From Brevundimonas intermedia (GTDB lineage Bacteria; Pseudomonadota; Alphaproteobacteria; Caulobacterales; Caulobacteraceae), in the NCBI RefSeq assembly GCF_004614235.1, contig NZ_SPVH01000007.1, forward strand, positions 124,001 to 188,000: DNA of 64,000 nt, read 5' to 3'. Positions 52,394 through 62,084 of the stretch are shown here, one piece after another (position 1 is the first letter of the stretch; every line of letters begins with the position of its first letter). The notes under the pieces are model-generated. The model had not been told where the DNA came from. It did not search any database and was given only the letters and a program-made list of their open reading frames with translations. The position numbers and the translations under genes were made by a program.

Positions 52394-54055
52394 TCAGGCG
52401 AGGCTGGGAAGGTTCAGTTCGTGCTCACGAGCGGCGGCCTTGGCGATGTCGTAGCCGGCGTCGGCGTGGCGCATGACGCCGGTGGCGGGGTCGTTCCACA
52501 GCACCCGTTCCAGCCGTCTGGCGGCATCAGGGGTGCCGTCGGCGACGATGACGACGCCCGAATGCTGGGAATAGCCCATCCCGACCCCGCCGCCGTGGTG
52601 CAGCGACACCCAGCTGGCGCCCGAGGCCGTGTTCAGCAGGGCGTTCAGCAGGGGCCAGTCGGAGACGGCGTCTGAGCCGTCCATCATGGCCTCGGTCTCG
52701 CGGTTTGGGCTGGCGACCGATCCGCTGTCCAGATGATCGCGGCCGATGACGATGGGGCCGGACAGTTCGCCCGACGCCACCATCTCGTTGAACATCAGGC
52801 CGGCGCGGTGGCGATCACCCAATCCGATCCAGCAGATACGGGCCGGAAGGCCTTGAAATGCGATACGCTCGCTCGCCATGTCCAGCCAGCGATGCAGGCC
52901 GGCGTTGTCGGGGAACAGCCGCTTCATGGCGGCGTCGGTCTTTCGGATATCGTCTGGATCGCCGGTTAGGGCGGCCCAGCGGAAGGGGCCGATCCCGCGG
53001 CAGAACAGCGGGCGGATATAGGCGGGCACGAAGCCGGGGAAGTCGAAGGCGTTGGCGACGCCCGCGTCGAAGGCGACCTGGCGGATGTTGTTGCCATAGT
53101 CGGTCGTCGGCACGCCCATCGCCTGGAAGGCCAGCATCGCCTTGACGTGTTCGACGATGGAGGTGCACGCGGCGGCGGCGACGCTGTCGGGATCGCTGAC
53201 ACGCTTGTCTTCCCATTCGGCGACGGTCCAGCCGGAGGGCAGATAGCCGTTGATCAGGTCGTGGGCGCTGGTCTGGTCGGTGACCAGATCGGGGCGAATG
53301 CCACGTCGGACCATTTCAGGCAGAACATCCGCTGCATTGCCCAACAATCCGACAGATATGGATTTTTCCGTTCTGCCAGCGTCTTCGATCAGCGCCAAAG
53401 CCTCGTCCAGCGTCTCGGCCATGACGTCGAGGTAACGGGTCTTCAGCCGCATCTCGATCCGGCTGCGCTGGCATTCGATGGCGAGGCAGGAGGCGCCGGC
53501 CATGGTCGCCGCCAGGGTCTGGGCGCCGCCCATGCCGCCCAGGCCGGCCGTCAGGATCCACTTGCCCGACCAGTCGCCGCCATAGTGCTGGCGACCGGCC
53601 TCCATGAAGGTCTCATAGGTGCCTTGGACGATGCCCTGGGTGCCGATGTAGATCCACGACCCGGCCGTCATCTGGCCGTACATCATCAGGCCCTTGCGAT
53701 CGAGTGCGTTGAAATGCTCCCAGGTCGCCCATTTGGGCACCAGGTTGGAGTTGGCGATCAGGACGCGTGGGGCGTCGGCATGGGTGCGGAACACCCCGAC
53801 CGGCTTGCCCGACTGCACCAGCAGGGTCTCGTCGGCTTCCAGCGTCTTCAGCGTCTCGACGATCCTGTCGAAGGCGGCCCAGTCGCGCGCCGCCTTGCCG
53901 ATGCCGCCATAGACCACGAGGTCCTGGGGCCGCTCGGCGACCTCTGGGTCGAGGTTGTTCATCAGCATACGCATGGCGGCTTCGGCCGCCCAGGTCTTGG
54001 CGGTCTTGTCCGGCCCGCGCGGGCTGCGGACGATCCGGGCGTTGGGCGTGTTCAT
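52394..54055 (-). CDS. hutU: Urocanate hydratase
   Basis: Adds water to urocanate to give 4-imidazolone-5-propanoate with NAD+ as a tightly bound cofactor. The 553-residue protein has [34 protein letters not shown], the glycine-rich [11 protein letters not shown], the conserved SGKWILTAG and a C-terminal [28 protein letters not shown] block. Start [15 protein letters not shown] overlaps the hutG stop by 4 bases. Confidence 0.96.
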   Translation of the reverse strand: MNTPNARIVRSPRGPDKTAKTWAAEAAMRMLMNNLDPEVAERPQDLVVYGGIGKAARDWAAFDRIVETLKTLEADETLLVQSGKPVGVFRTHADAPRVLIANSNLVPKWATWEHFNALDRKGLMMYGQMTAGSWIYIGTQGIVQGTYETFMEAGRQHYGGDWSGKWILTAGLGGMGGAQTLAATMAGASCLAIECQRSRIEMRLKTRYLDVMAETLDEALALIEDAGRTEKSISVGLLGNAADVLPEMVRRGIRPDLVTDQTSAHDLINGYLPSGWTVAEWEDKRVSDPDSVAAAACTSIVEHVKAMLAFQAMGVPTTDYGNNIRQVAFDAGVANAFDFPGFVPAYIRPLFCRGIGPFRWAALTGDPDDIRKTDAAMKRLFPDNAGLHRWLDMASERIAFQGLPARICWIGLGDRHRAGLMFNEMVASGELSGPIVIGRDHLDSGSVASPNRETEAMMDGSDAVSDWPLLNALLNTASGASWVSLHHGGGVGMGYSQHSGVVIVADGTPDAARRLERVLWNDPATGVMRHADAGYDIAKAAAREHELNLPSLA

Positions 54056-54870
54056 CTCTGGCTCTCGGCGAAGGCGATGCAGGCGGTCAGCACCCGGTGC
54101 AGATGCTGGCGCATAGGTTCGGCGCGTTCGGGTTCGTAGGGGCTGGGCCAGTTGTCCGGCGACACGAGTCCTGATGGATCGAGGATGTAGCCCCGGTCCG
54201 CCAGCTCCATCTGGATGGCGTGGACGCCGGTCTCGGGCCGGCCATAGTGGCGCGTGGTCCAGCCGCCCTTGAACCGGCCGTTGACGACCAGGCTGGCGCC
54301 GCTGATCGCACAAGCGGCCTCGACAGCCTGGGTCAGGTCTCCAGCGCAGGTCGCGCCGTCATTGTCGCCGATGTTGAACTGAGGCAGTTCGCCCTCGAAC
54401 AGGCGTGGCACGATCGAGCGGATCGAATGGGCATCGTAGAGCACGACTGGACCGTCGCCGCGCAGCCGATCCAACTGGGTCTGCAGGGCCGCATGATAGG
54501 GATCGAACCAGGTCGCGCGTCGCTCGGCGATCTCGGCCCCGTCGGGCTCCTGGCCCGCCCGATACAGCGGCTCGCCATCGAAGGTCTCGGTAGGGCACAG
54601 GCCGGTCGTGGTCATGCCGGGATAGAGGGAGACGCCCGACGGATCACGGTTCACGTCGATGACGCTGCGGGACACGCCGGTGCGGACAAGAGTCGCGCCC
54701 ATGTCGACGGCGAAGTCGTACAGCCGATCCACCCACCAGTCGGCGTCCTTGCGCGCCAGCCAGCCGGAGGTCATCCGCGCCTCGATGGCGGCGGGAATGT
54801 CGGTCCCGGTGTGCGGCAGGCCGATCACCAGCGGCGCCGAACCTTCATGCACGGTCAGCCAGTCCTGCAT
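54052..54870 (-). CDS. hutG: N-formylglutamate deformylase
   Basis: Hydrolyses N-formylglutamate to glutamate and formate, the last step of the five-enzyme histidine pathway. The 272-residue FGase-family protein has [39 protein letters not shown] and [11 protein letters not shown] with metal-binding His/Asp. The start [14 protein letters not shown] has GGGAGG at a good distance; the longer upstream frame runs over the operator. Presence of hutF fits this formylglutamate route rather than the one-step formiminoglutamase. Confidence 0.93.
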   Translation of the reverse strand: MQDWLTVHEGSAPLVIGLPHTGTDIPAAIEARMTSGWLARKDADWWVDRLYDFAVDMGATLVRTGVSRSVIDVNRDPSGVSLYPGMTTTGLCPTETFDGEPLYRAGQEPDGAEIAERRATWFDPYHAALQTQLDRLRGDGPVVLYDAHSIRSIVPRLFEGELPQFNIGDNDGATCAGDLTQAVEAACAISGASLVVNGRFKGGWTTRHYGRPETGVHAIQMELADRGYILDPSGLVSPDNWPSPYEPERAEPMRQHLHRVLTACIAFAESQR

Positions 54871-54906
54871 CCGTCCAGCCTCCCTCGCCAAATCGATCCG
54901 TCGTGG

Positions 54907-54920
54907 TATGTCTAGACATA
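54907..54920. promoter_or_regulatory. Putative HutC operator, perfect 14-bp palindrome
   Basis: TATGTCTAGACATA is a perfect palindrome in the 77-bp divergent gap between hutG and hutF. Its core GTCTAGAC fits the GT-N-TA-N-AC operator pattern of the HutC subfamily of GntR regulators. A hutC gene lies in the same locus, so this site probably lets HutC repress both divergent operons until urocanate accumulates. Confidence 0.8.
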
Positions 54921-54947
54921 TTGATCGCAACACGACGGACCTGTCCA

Positions 54948-56339
54948 GTGACCCTTCAGCCGCAGCCCGTGGATCGCTCCCTCTGGTTCGAGGCGGCCCT
55001 GTTGCCGGAGGGCTGGGCGCACGATGTCCGCATCGGCGTGGCGGGCGGGCGGATCGTCAGTCTCGAAGCGGGCGTGGCGGGCATTGGCGGGGATGGGGGC
55101 GGCGGAGTCGCCTTGCCGGGCGTCGCCAATGTCCACAGCCATGCGTTTCAGCGGGCCATGGCCGGCCTGACAGAGGCGCGCGGGCCAGAAAACCAAGATG
55201 GGGCCGATGACGACTTCTGGACCTGGCGCGAACTGATGTATCGCTTCCTCGACCGGGGCGGGCCGGAAGAGATCGAGGCCATCACGGCCCTGGCCTTCAT
55301 GGAAATGCTGGAGGGCGGCTTCACCCGCGTCGCCGAGTTCCACTATCTGCATAACGACCCCTCGGGCGCCGCCTATGCCGACCGGGCCGAGATCGCGACG
55401 CGGATCGTCGCGGCGGCGCAGGCGACCGGGATCGCCCTGACGATGCTGCCGGTCTTCTATGCTCATGCCGGGTTCGGAGGACAGTCGCCGTCGCACGGCC
55501 AGCGGCGCTTCATCAATGACCTGGATGGGTTCGCCGATCTGATCGCGCGATGCCGCATCCTGACCGCCGATCTGCCGGACGCCGTGGTCGGCGTGGCGCC
55601 GCACAGCCTGCGCGCCGTCAGCCCGGACGAACTGGCCGCCATGCCCGCGCTGGCGGGCGAGGGGCCGGTCCATATCCATGTCGCAGAACAGACCAAGGAG
55701 GTCGAGGACTGCCTGGCCTGGTCGGGGGCGCGGCCGGTCGAATGGCTGCTGGCCAATGCGCCGGTCGATGCGCGCTGGTGCCTGATCCACTCGACCCACG
55801 TGACCGAGACCGAATGGCGCGGCGTGGTCACGCGTGGCGCCGTCGTCGGCCTGTGCCCGATCACCGAGGCCAATCTGGGGGACGGCGTCTTTCCGGCGGC
55901 TGAGTTCACCCGCGCCGGCGGGCGGTTCGGGATCGGCACGGACTCCAACGTCCAGATCGGCGTGGCCGAGGAACTGCGTATGCTGGAATACAGCCAGCGC
56001 CTGGCGCTGCGCGGTCGGGCGGTCATGGCGGACCTCCAGCGCTCGACGGGCCGCGCTCTGTTCGAGCGCGCATTGGCGGGCGGCGCCCAGGCCACCGGCG
56101 CCGTATCGGGTCTGAGCGTCGGGGCGTCTGCGGACATCGTGTCGTTGGATGCAAGCGGCGTCGCCTTCGCCGGACGATCAGGCGATGCGGTGCTCGACAG
56201 TTGGATCTTCGGCGCGCCGACGGGCTCGATTTCGTCAGTCTGGCGCGCGGGGGGCGAGGTCGTGAAGGACGGCCGCCATATCGCGCGCGACGCCATCAAG
56301 GCGCGCTATCGCAACGCGCTGGCGACGGTGCTGGAGTGA
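54948..56339 (+). CDS. hutF: Formimidoylglutamate deiminase
   Basis: Converts N-formimino-glutamate to N-formylglutamate and ammonia. The 463-residue amidohydrolase has metal-binding NVHSHAFQRAMAGL, VGVAPHSLRAVS, IHVAEQTKEVEDC and GIGTDSNVQIGVAEELRMLEYSQRL. The start is taken at GTG 54948 (MTLQPQPVDRSLWFE); an ATG at 54903 lies inside the operator region and is unlikely. The stop overlaps the hutC start. Confidence 0.93.
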   Translation: MTLQPQPVDRSLWFEAALLPEGWAHDVRIGVAGGRIVSLEAGVAGIGGDGGGGVALPGVANVHSHAFQRAMAGLTEARGPENQDGADDDFWTWRELMYRFLDRGGPEEIEAITALAFMEMLEGGFTRVAEFHYLHNDPSGAAYADRAEIATRIVAAAQATGIALTMLPVFYAHAGFGGQSPSHGQRRFINDLDGFADLIARCRILTADLPDAVVGVAPHSLRAVSPDELAAMPALAGEGPVHIHVAEQTKEVEDCLAWSGARPVEWLLANAPVDARWCLIHSTHVTETEWRGVVTRGAVVGLCPITEANLGDGVFPAAEFTRAGGRFGIGTDSNVQIGVAEELRMLEYSQRLALRGRAVMADLQRSTGRALFERALAGGAQATGAVSGLSVGASADIVSLDASGVAFAGRSGDAVLDSWIFGAPTGSISSVWRAGGEVVKDGRHIARDAIKARYRNALATVLE

Positions 56340-57061
56340 GCCTGCACCGCCGCATCTACGCCGATTTGGAGGGGCGCATCCTGTCCGGCGATCTGTCGCC
56401 CGGCGACCGGATTCCGTTCGAGCACGAACTGACCGACCGCTACGGCTGTTCGCGCATGACGGTGTCAAAGGCCATCTCCGAGCTGGCGGGCCGGGGGCTG
56501 GTGACGCGCCGTCGCCGGGCCGGCACCTTCGTCGCCCAGCCCAAGGCCCATGCCGCCGTCCTGGCCATTCCCGACCTGCGGGCCGAGGTGATCGAGCGAG
56601 GGCAGGCTTACGCCTATGTCCTTCTGGAGCGGATCGAGCGCGAGCCGGAGGGGGCGGAGGAAATCGAACTGGCGTCGGGCGGTCGTCTGCTGGACCTGAC
56701 CTGTCTACACAGCGCCGACGGGGCGCCGCTGGCGTTGGAGCACCGGCTGATCGCCCTGGGCGCAGCGTCGCAAGCCATAGATGTTGATTTTCAGACGGTT
56801 CCGCCGGGAAGCTGGCTGCTGGACTCCGCCCCCTGGACCGAGGCGGAGAACCGCATCTCGGCCATCGCGGCCGACGCCCGCGCCGCACGCCTTTTGGAAC
56901 TCAAGCCCGGCGCCGCCTGCCTGTGCGTCGAGCGGCGGACGTGGCGGGACGGGCAGGGGGTGACGCGGGTCTGGCAGACCTTCCCCGGCGACCGCTATGA
57001 TCTGGTGGCGCGTTTCTCGTCAGCCCATTCCCCCGTTCTGGCCAAGGAGGCCCGCCGATGA
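56336..57061 (+). CDS. hutC: HutC, GntR-family repressor of histidine utilisation
   Basis: A 241-residue regulator with an N-terminal GntR winged helix ([43 protein letters not shown]) and a C-terminal UTRA effector domain ([20 protein letters not shown] to [26 protein letters not shown]). HutC proteins respond to urocanate. The start is GTG 56336 in a GTGA overlap with hutF, and the stop overlaps hutI, so the three genes form one operon. Likely target: the palindrome at 54907-54920. Confidence 0.93.
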   Translation: MSLHRRIYADLEGRILSGDLSPGDRIPFEHELTDRYGCSRMTVSKAISELAGRGLVTRRRRAGTFVAQPKAHAAVLAIPDLRAEVIERGQAYAYVLLERIEREPEGAEEIELASGGRLLDLTCLHSADGAPLALEHRLIALGAASQAIDVDFQTVPPGSWLLDSAPWTEAENRISAIAADARAARLLELKPGAACLCVERRTWRDGQGVTRVWQTFPGDRYDLVARFSSAHSPVLAKEARR

Positions 57062-58269
57062 AGGCCGACCGTCTGCTGATCGACTGCCACGTCGCCACCA
57101 TGGTCGAGGGGCCGGTTCCCTACGGCGCCATTCAGGACGCGGCCGTGGTCGTCGCCGACGGCCGGATCGCCTGGGTGGGGCCGCGGGCCGATCTGCCCGC
57201 CGTGGATGCGGCCGAAACCGAGCGGTTGGACGGTCGCTGGATCACGCCGGGCCTGATCGACTGCCATACTCACCTGGTGTTCGGCGGCGACCGCTCGGCC
57301 GAGTTCGAGCAGCGACTGGGCGGCGCGACTTATGAAGAGATCTCCCGTGCCGGCGGGGGCATCGTCTCCTCGGTCAAGGCTACGCGGGCGGCATCGGAAG
57401 ACGACCTGTTCGCCTCGGCCATGACCCGGCTGGCGGGGCTGAAAGATACTGGCGTCACGACCGTTGAGATCAAGTCCGGCTATGGCCTGGATCGCGAGAC
57501 CGAGCTGAAGATGCTGCGCGTCGCGCGCCGGATCGGACGCGAAGGCGGGGTGCGCGTCCGCACCAGCTACCTCGGCCTGCACGCCGTGCCTCCCGAATAT
57601 CGCGACGACCGCGCCGCATATGTCGATCTGGCCATCGACGACATCCTTCCCGCCGCCCATGCCGAAGGTCTGGTCGATGCGGTCGACGCCTATTGCGAGC
57701 CCATCGCCTTTTCGAGCGACGAGGTGTCGCGCCTGTTCGACAAGGCCCGTACGCTTGGCCTGCCGGTCAAGCTGCATGCTGACCAGTTGTCGAACGGCGG
57801 CGGCGCGGCCCTGGCGGCGCGCTATCAGGCCCTGTCCGCCGACCATATCGAACATGCGACCGAAGACGGCGTCGCCGCCATGGCCGCCGCCGGCGTCGTT
57901 GCTGTCCTCCTGCCCGGCGCCTATCTGATGCTGCGCGAGACCCAAACGCCGCCCGTCGATCTGCTGCGCCGCCACGGCGTGCGGATGGCCGTCGCCACCG
58001 ACTGCAACCCCGGCACCTCGCCCGTCGCCTCCATGACCGCCGCGCTGAACCTCGCCTGCATCCAGTTCCGCCTGACCCCAGAGGAGGCCTTGTCGGGCGC
58101 GACGCGAGAGGCGGCGCGAGCGCTGGGGATGCTGGCCGAGATCGGGACGCTCGAAGCCGGCAAAGCCGCCGACCTTGCGATCTGGGACATCTCGCGACCG
58201 GCCGAGCTTTGCTATTGGCTGGGCAAGCCTTTGCTGAACGCGGCATGCCGAGGCGGAAAGCACGTATAG
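57058..58269 (+). CDS. hutI: Imidazolonepropionase
   Basis: Hydrolyses 4-imidazolone-5-propanoate to N-formimino-glutamate. The 403-residue amidohydrolase has [73 protein letters not shown] and [11 protein letters not shown], matching HutI metal and substrate residues. The start ATGA overlaps hutC. With hutF, hutG, hutU and hutH this completes histidine breakdown to glutamate, formate and two ammonia. Confidence 0.95.
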   Translation: MKADRLLIDCHVATMVEGPVPYGAIQDAAVVVADGRIAWVGPRADLPAVDAAETERLDGRWITPGLIDCHTHLVFGGDRSAEFEQRLGGATYEEISRAGGGIVSSVKATRAASEDDLFASAMTRLAGLKDTGVTTVEIKSGYGLDRETELKMLRVARRIGREGGVRVRTSYLGLHAVPPEYRDDRAAYVDLAIDDILPAAHAEGLVDAVDAYCEPIAFSSDEVSRLFDKARTLGLPVKLHADQLSNGGGAALAARYQALSADHIEHATEDGVAAMAAAGVVAVLLPGAYLMLRETQTPPVDLLRRHGVRMAVATDCNPGTSPVASMTAALNLACIQFRLTPEEALSGATREAARALGMLAEIGTLEAGKAADLAIWDISRPAELCYWLGKPLLNAACRGGKHV

Positions 58270-58303
58270 ATTGCATTTATGAATCGAACCATAGATTGTC
58301 TGC

Positions 58304-61300
58304 ATGGCCGCAGAACAATCAAACGATGTTCAAGCCTTCATCAAACACTGGTCCGCTGCGCCGATCAGCGAGCGGTCTCAGTATCAGACCTTCATCATAC
58401 AACTGTGCAGACTGATCGGGGTACCGGCGCCGGACGACGTGCGCGCTGGCGACCTCGACTATTGCTTCGAACGCTCGGTCCAGTTTCGTCATGATGATGG
58501 ATCGACCACAGCGGGACGGATCGATTGCGCCAAGCTAGGGTGCTTTGTTCTTGAGGCCAAACAGTCGGACAAACGTCGTGACGGCGGACCGATGGACACG
58601 GCGGCCCAATTGGCCCCTGTTGGGCAAGTCTTCCAAACGCGGACTCGCGTCATCGCCGCACGCCGTTGATCGGGTTATGCGGGTCGCCAAGCGCCAGGCC
58701 GAAAACTACGCCAAGGCCTTGGCCGAATGGCCGCCTTTCCTGATCGCGGTGGATGTCGGACGGTCGATAGAGCTGTGGTCCGACTTTGCGCGGCAAGGCA
58801 AGATCTATGCGCCGTTCCCGGATCGGGCGGGCTACCGGATCACTCTGGACCAGCTGCGCTCGCCCGAGATCCGCGAGCGGCTGCGTCGGGTCTGGACCGA
58901 TCCGATGTCGCTCGATCCGGCGGCGCGGTCGGCGGCGGTGACGACCGAGATCGCGACGTCTCTGGCCTGGTTGGTGAAGTCGATCAACGGTCGGCGTCAG
59001 GCCGGGCTCGGGCCCGTCGATCGCGCCGCCCAGGCGAGCAAGACCGCGCGTTTCGTGATGCAGTGCATCTTCGCCATGTTTGCGGACAGCGTCGGTTTGA
59101 TCGAACGGCGAAGCTTTCTGGGGTTGCTGGAAAGCTATCGCGGGGAGGCGGAGCGATTCCATCAGGGCGCGCGGTCGTTGTTCACGGCCATGGATCAGGG
59201 CGGCTATTGCGTCGCCACCCGCCAGCCCATCCGCCGGTTCAACGGCGGCCTCTACAGTACGGTCGAGACGCTGCCGATCGAGGAAGGCGAGTTGGCCGCC
59301 CTGATCGCAGCGGCGAAGTGCGACTGGACCGATGTTGAGCCCGCCATCTTCGGAACTCTGTTGGAGCAGGCGCTAGACCCGGCGGAGCGGGCCGAACTGG
59401 GGGCGCATTACACGCCGCGCGCCTATGTCGAGCGCCTGATCGAGCCGACGATCATGGAGCCTTTGCGCGCGGATTGGGAGGCGGTGGAGGGCGAAGCCGT
59501 TGCGGACTTCATGCAGGGCGACGTCGTAAAGGCGCGTCGCCGTCTGCACGCCTTTCATGACCGGCTGTGCAAGACGCGCGTGCTGGATCCCGCCTGCGGC
59601 ACGGGCAATTTTCTCTATGTCGCCACGCGGATGATGAAGGAGCTGGAAGAGGAGATCTTCAGCGCGCTGGGAGAAATGGGCGAACACCAGGGCGTGCTGG
59701 CTTTCGACGGGCGGGTGGTCAGCCCCGAGCAGTTCTACGGCATCGAAAAGAACGCCAACGCCGCCTGGATCGCCGAGATGGTCATGTGGATCGGCCATCT
59801 TCAGTGGCACTTCCGCATATCCGGCGCGCCGATGCCGTCGGAGCCCATCCTCAAGAACTTTCGCACCATTCGGCAGGCCGACGCCCTGTTGGAGTTCTCG
59901 CGCGTCGAGGTGGTCCACCGGCGGGATCAGGCCGAGCGACAAACGATTCGCTATGTCGATCCGCGCCCGACGCCCTGGCCAGAGGTTGATTTCATCGTCG
60001 GCAATCCGCCCTTCATCGGCGGCAAGGGCCTGAGACGAGAGTTGGGCGACGGCTACGTCGATGCCCTCGCGGCGATCCGGGACGGCCGATTTCTGTCTGC
60101 AGACCTCGTCATGGCCTGGTGGGATCGAGCCGCGGAAATCCTTGCTCGCCCCGACACGCGTTTGCGTCGGTTCGGCTTCATCACGACGAACTCGATCACC
60201 CAGACTTTCTCGCGACGCGTGATCGCGCACCATCTGGCCAAACGGCCGCCGATCAGGATCGTCTTCGCCATCGCGGACCATCCGTGGGCCAGGGGCGCGG
60301 GATGCGCCGACGTCAGGATCGCCATGTCCGTCGCCGAGCGCGGCGAGCCTGACGGGCAGGGACGCTGGCTGAGAGTCAAGGATGCGGATGCCAAGACGTT
60401 TGAAGAGCGGCACGGAGACATCGGCCCGGACCTGATGCTGGACAGTCGATTGACGCGTATCCGACAGCTGAAGGCCAACGCCGTGCTGGCCTATCGTGGC
60501 GTGCAGCTGATGGGCGCGGGCTTTCAGGTCGCGCCGGAGGAGGCGAAACGCCTGCTGTCCGGCTCGGACCCGCAGGCGCCGTCGCCGGTTCGCGACTATC
60601 GCAATGGCCGCGATCTGGCGGATCGGTCACGCGGTCTGCAGGTCATCGACTTCTTCGGCTGGGACGAGGGTGAGGCGCGTCGTCGTCATCCGCTGCTGTT
60701 CCAGCATCTTCTGGAGACGGTGAAGCCGGATCGGGATCGCAACAACCGGGCGGCCTATCGTGACAACTGGTGGATTTTCGGAGAGCCGCGTCGCGATCTG
60801 CGGGACGCCCTGGAAGGATTGAGCCGCTTCATCGTCACCATAGAAACCGCCAAACATCGCTGGTTTCGATTCATGGACGCCGCCACCTTGCCGGACAACA
60901 AGCTGGTGGTGATCGCCAGCGACGATCCGTTCGTGCTCGGCGTCTTGTCGTCGCGCCAGCATCGCGCATGGTTCGCCGCCAACGCGGGCCGTATCGGCGA
61001 ATACGAACGCGAGGCCGTCTATGTGAAAGGCGCCTGTTTCGACACCTTCCCATTTCCGGATGCCGGCGCCGCCTTGGCGGCCGAGATCGGCGTCCTGGCC
61101 GAGGAACTCGATGCCGTGAGGGCTGGCGTCCTGCGCGACAGTGACGCCTTGACGATGACCGGGCTTTACAACGCCAGAGCAAGAATAGGCCTGGGCGATC
61201 ACGTGTCGGACGCCGAACGCGCGATCTACGACCATGGGCGCGTCGGCATCATCGACCATCTGCACCAGCGTCTCGATCAACTGGTGGCCAAGGCCTATGG

Positions 61301-61703
61301 CTGGCCTGACGATCTGGCGGACAGCCAGATCGTCGAGCGCCTGATCCAACTGAACCAGGCCAGGGCTGAGCAGGAGGAGCAGGGCGACATCCGCTTCCTG
61401 CGACCTGCCTATCAGGCCGGCAAGGTCCGCCAAGGCGTTGCGAGACCGGCGCAGCCTCTTCTGCCGACATCGAAGGAAAAGGCGCTGTTGCCTGAACAAC
61501 CGGGCGTCCTGGCGTCGAGCCTGCTTTCAATCCTTCGCAGACAGGGCGTTCCGATGTCGCCGACCGAGCTGATCGACGAGTTCGAGGGCAGTCGGCCGCG
61601 CGCGAAGCGGCTGATCACCCATACGCTCAAGGTGCTGGCGGTTGCGGGATCGGTTCAGATGACGGACACGGGCTGGTTCGCGCCGCGGCGGATGCCGAGT
61701 TAG
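58304..61703 (+). pseudogene. Type II nuclease-methyltransferase restriction enzyme, split by a one-base frameshift
   Basis: Two frames together encode one protein of about 1132 residues. The first frame (58304-58669) carries an N-terminal PD-(D/E)xK-like nuclease: FERSVQF then GRID-x9-EAK (D74, E84, K86). The second frame carries helical linker sequence, an N6-adenine methyltransferase with motif I DPACGTGNF and motif IV NPPFIGG, and a target-recognition/C-terminal region. Removing one base from CCCC at 58614-58617 joins the frames seamlessly as AAQLALLGKSSKRG, and SSKRGLASSPHAVDRVMRVAKRQAENY continues a family-like sequence. It lies directly after hutI with no partner R or S gene. It may be a decayed gene, a phase-off variant or a sequencing error. 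Confidence 0.8.
58677..61703 (+). CDS. Methyltransferase body of the split restriction enzyme (could be translated alone)
   Basis: If the frameshift is real, this 1008-residue part could be made from ATG 58677 (MRVAKRQAENYAKALAEW), eight bases after the stop of the nuclease fragment. It has the segment RSIELWSDFARQGKIYAPFPD, the LEQALDPAERAELGAHYTPRAYVERLIEP region that precedes the methyltransferase, DPACGTGNF (SAM binding), NPPFIGG (catalytic N6-adenine), and a C-terminal TRD-like region. No clear ribosome binding site is seen, so translation may depend on re-initiation after the upstream stop. Confidence 0.6.
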   Translation: MRVAKRQAENYAKALAEWPPFLIAVDVGRSIELWSDFARQGKIYAPFPDRAGYRITLDQLRSPEIRERLRRVWTDPMSLDPAARSAAVTTEIATSLAWLVKSINGRRQAGLGPVDRAAQASKTARFVMQCIFAMFADSVGLIERRSFLGLLESYRGEAERFHQGARSLFTAMDQGGYCVATRQPIRRFNGGLYSTVETLPIEEGELAALIAAAKCDWTDVEPAIFGTLLEQALDPAERAELGAHYTPRAYVERLIEPTIMEPLRADWEAVEGEAVADFMQGDVVKARRRLHAFHDRLCKTRVLDPACGTGNFLYVATRMMKELEEEIFSALGEMGEHQGVLAFDGRVVSPEQFYGIEKNANAAWIAEMVMWIGHLQWHFRISGAPMPSEPILKNFRTIRQADALLEFSRVEVVHRRDQAERQTIRYVDPRPTPWPEVDFIVGNPPFIGGKGLRRELGDGYVDALAAIRDGRFLSADLVMAWWDRAAEILARPDTRLRRFGFITTNSITQTFSRRVIAHHLAKRPPIRIVFAIADHPWARGAGCADVRIAMSVAERGEPDGQGRWLRVKDADAKTFEERHGDIGPDLMLDSRLTRIRQLKANAVLAYRGVQLMGAGFQVAPEEAKRLLSGSDPQAPSPVRDYRNGRDLADRSRGLQVIDFFGWDEGEARRRHPLLFQHLLETVKPDRDRNNRAAYRDNWWIFGEPRRDLRDALEGLSRFIVTIETAKHRWFRFMDAATLPDNKLVVIASDDPFVLGVLSSRQHRAWFAANAGRIGEYEREAVYVKGACFDTFPFPDAGAALAAEIGVLAEELDAVRAGVLRDSDALTMTGLYNARARIGLGDHVSDAERAIYDHGRVGIIDHLHQRLDQLVAKAYGWPDDLADSQIVERLIQLNQARAEQEEQGDIRFLRPAYQAGKVRQGVARPAQPLLPTSKEKALLPEQPGVLASSLLSILRRQGVPMSPTELIDEFEGSRPRAKRLITHTLKVLAVAGSVQMTDTGWFAPRRMPS

Positions 61704-61706
61704 GGC

Positions 61707-62084
61707 TCAGGCCTGGGCGACGCCCATGGCCTTCATCAGGGCGTCGCGGATGGCGGCTTCGGTGAAGGGCTTCTGGATGGTGGGTTGGCCGCGCCATTCT
61801 TCGGGCAGGCCGCCTTCGCCATAGCCGGTCGAGAAGACGAAGGGCACGCCACGCGCCTTCAACACCTCGGCGACGGGGAAGACCTGACGGCCGGCGACGT
61901 TGACGTCCAGCAGGGCGGCGTCGAGGTTTTCGGTGTCGCGGGCCAGGGCCTCGCCGTCGTCGATGTTGGACGCCGGACCGACCGGAATGCAATCCATGTC
62001 TTCCAGGATCGTCTCCAAAAGCATGGCGACGAGGGATTCGTCCTCGACGACCAGGACGCGGCGGCCGCTCAGGGGTTGGGTCAT
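61707..62084 (-). CDS. Stand-alone response regulator (receiver domain)
   Basis: A 125-residue single receiver domain with acidic pocket E14-D15, phospho-acceptor Asp60 in ALLDVNVAG, the switch Ser/Thr in FVFSTGYGEGGLPEEWRG and lysine in IQKPFT. It has no DNA-binding output domain. The FSTGYGE...P.IxKPF pattern is common in receivers paired with HWE-family kinases. Its start overlaps the kinase stop by 4 bases, so the two form a signalling pair. Confidence 0.9.
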   Translation of the reverse strand: MTQPLSGRRVLVVEDESLVAMLLETILEDMDCIPVGPASNIDDGEALARDTENLDAALLDVNVAGRQVFPVAEVLKARGVPFVFSTGYGEGGLPEEWRGQPTIQKPFTEAAIRDALMKAMGVAQA

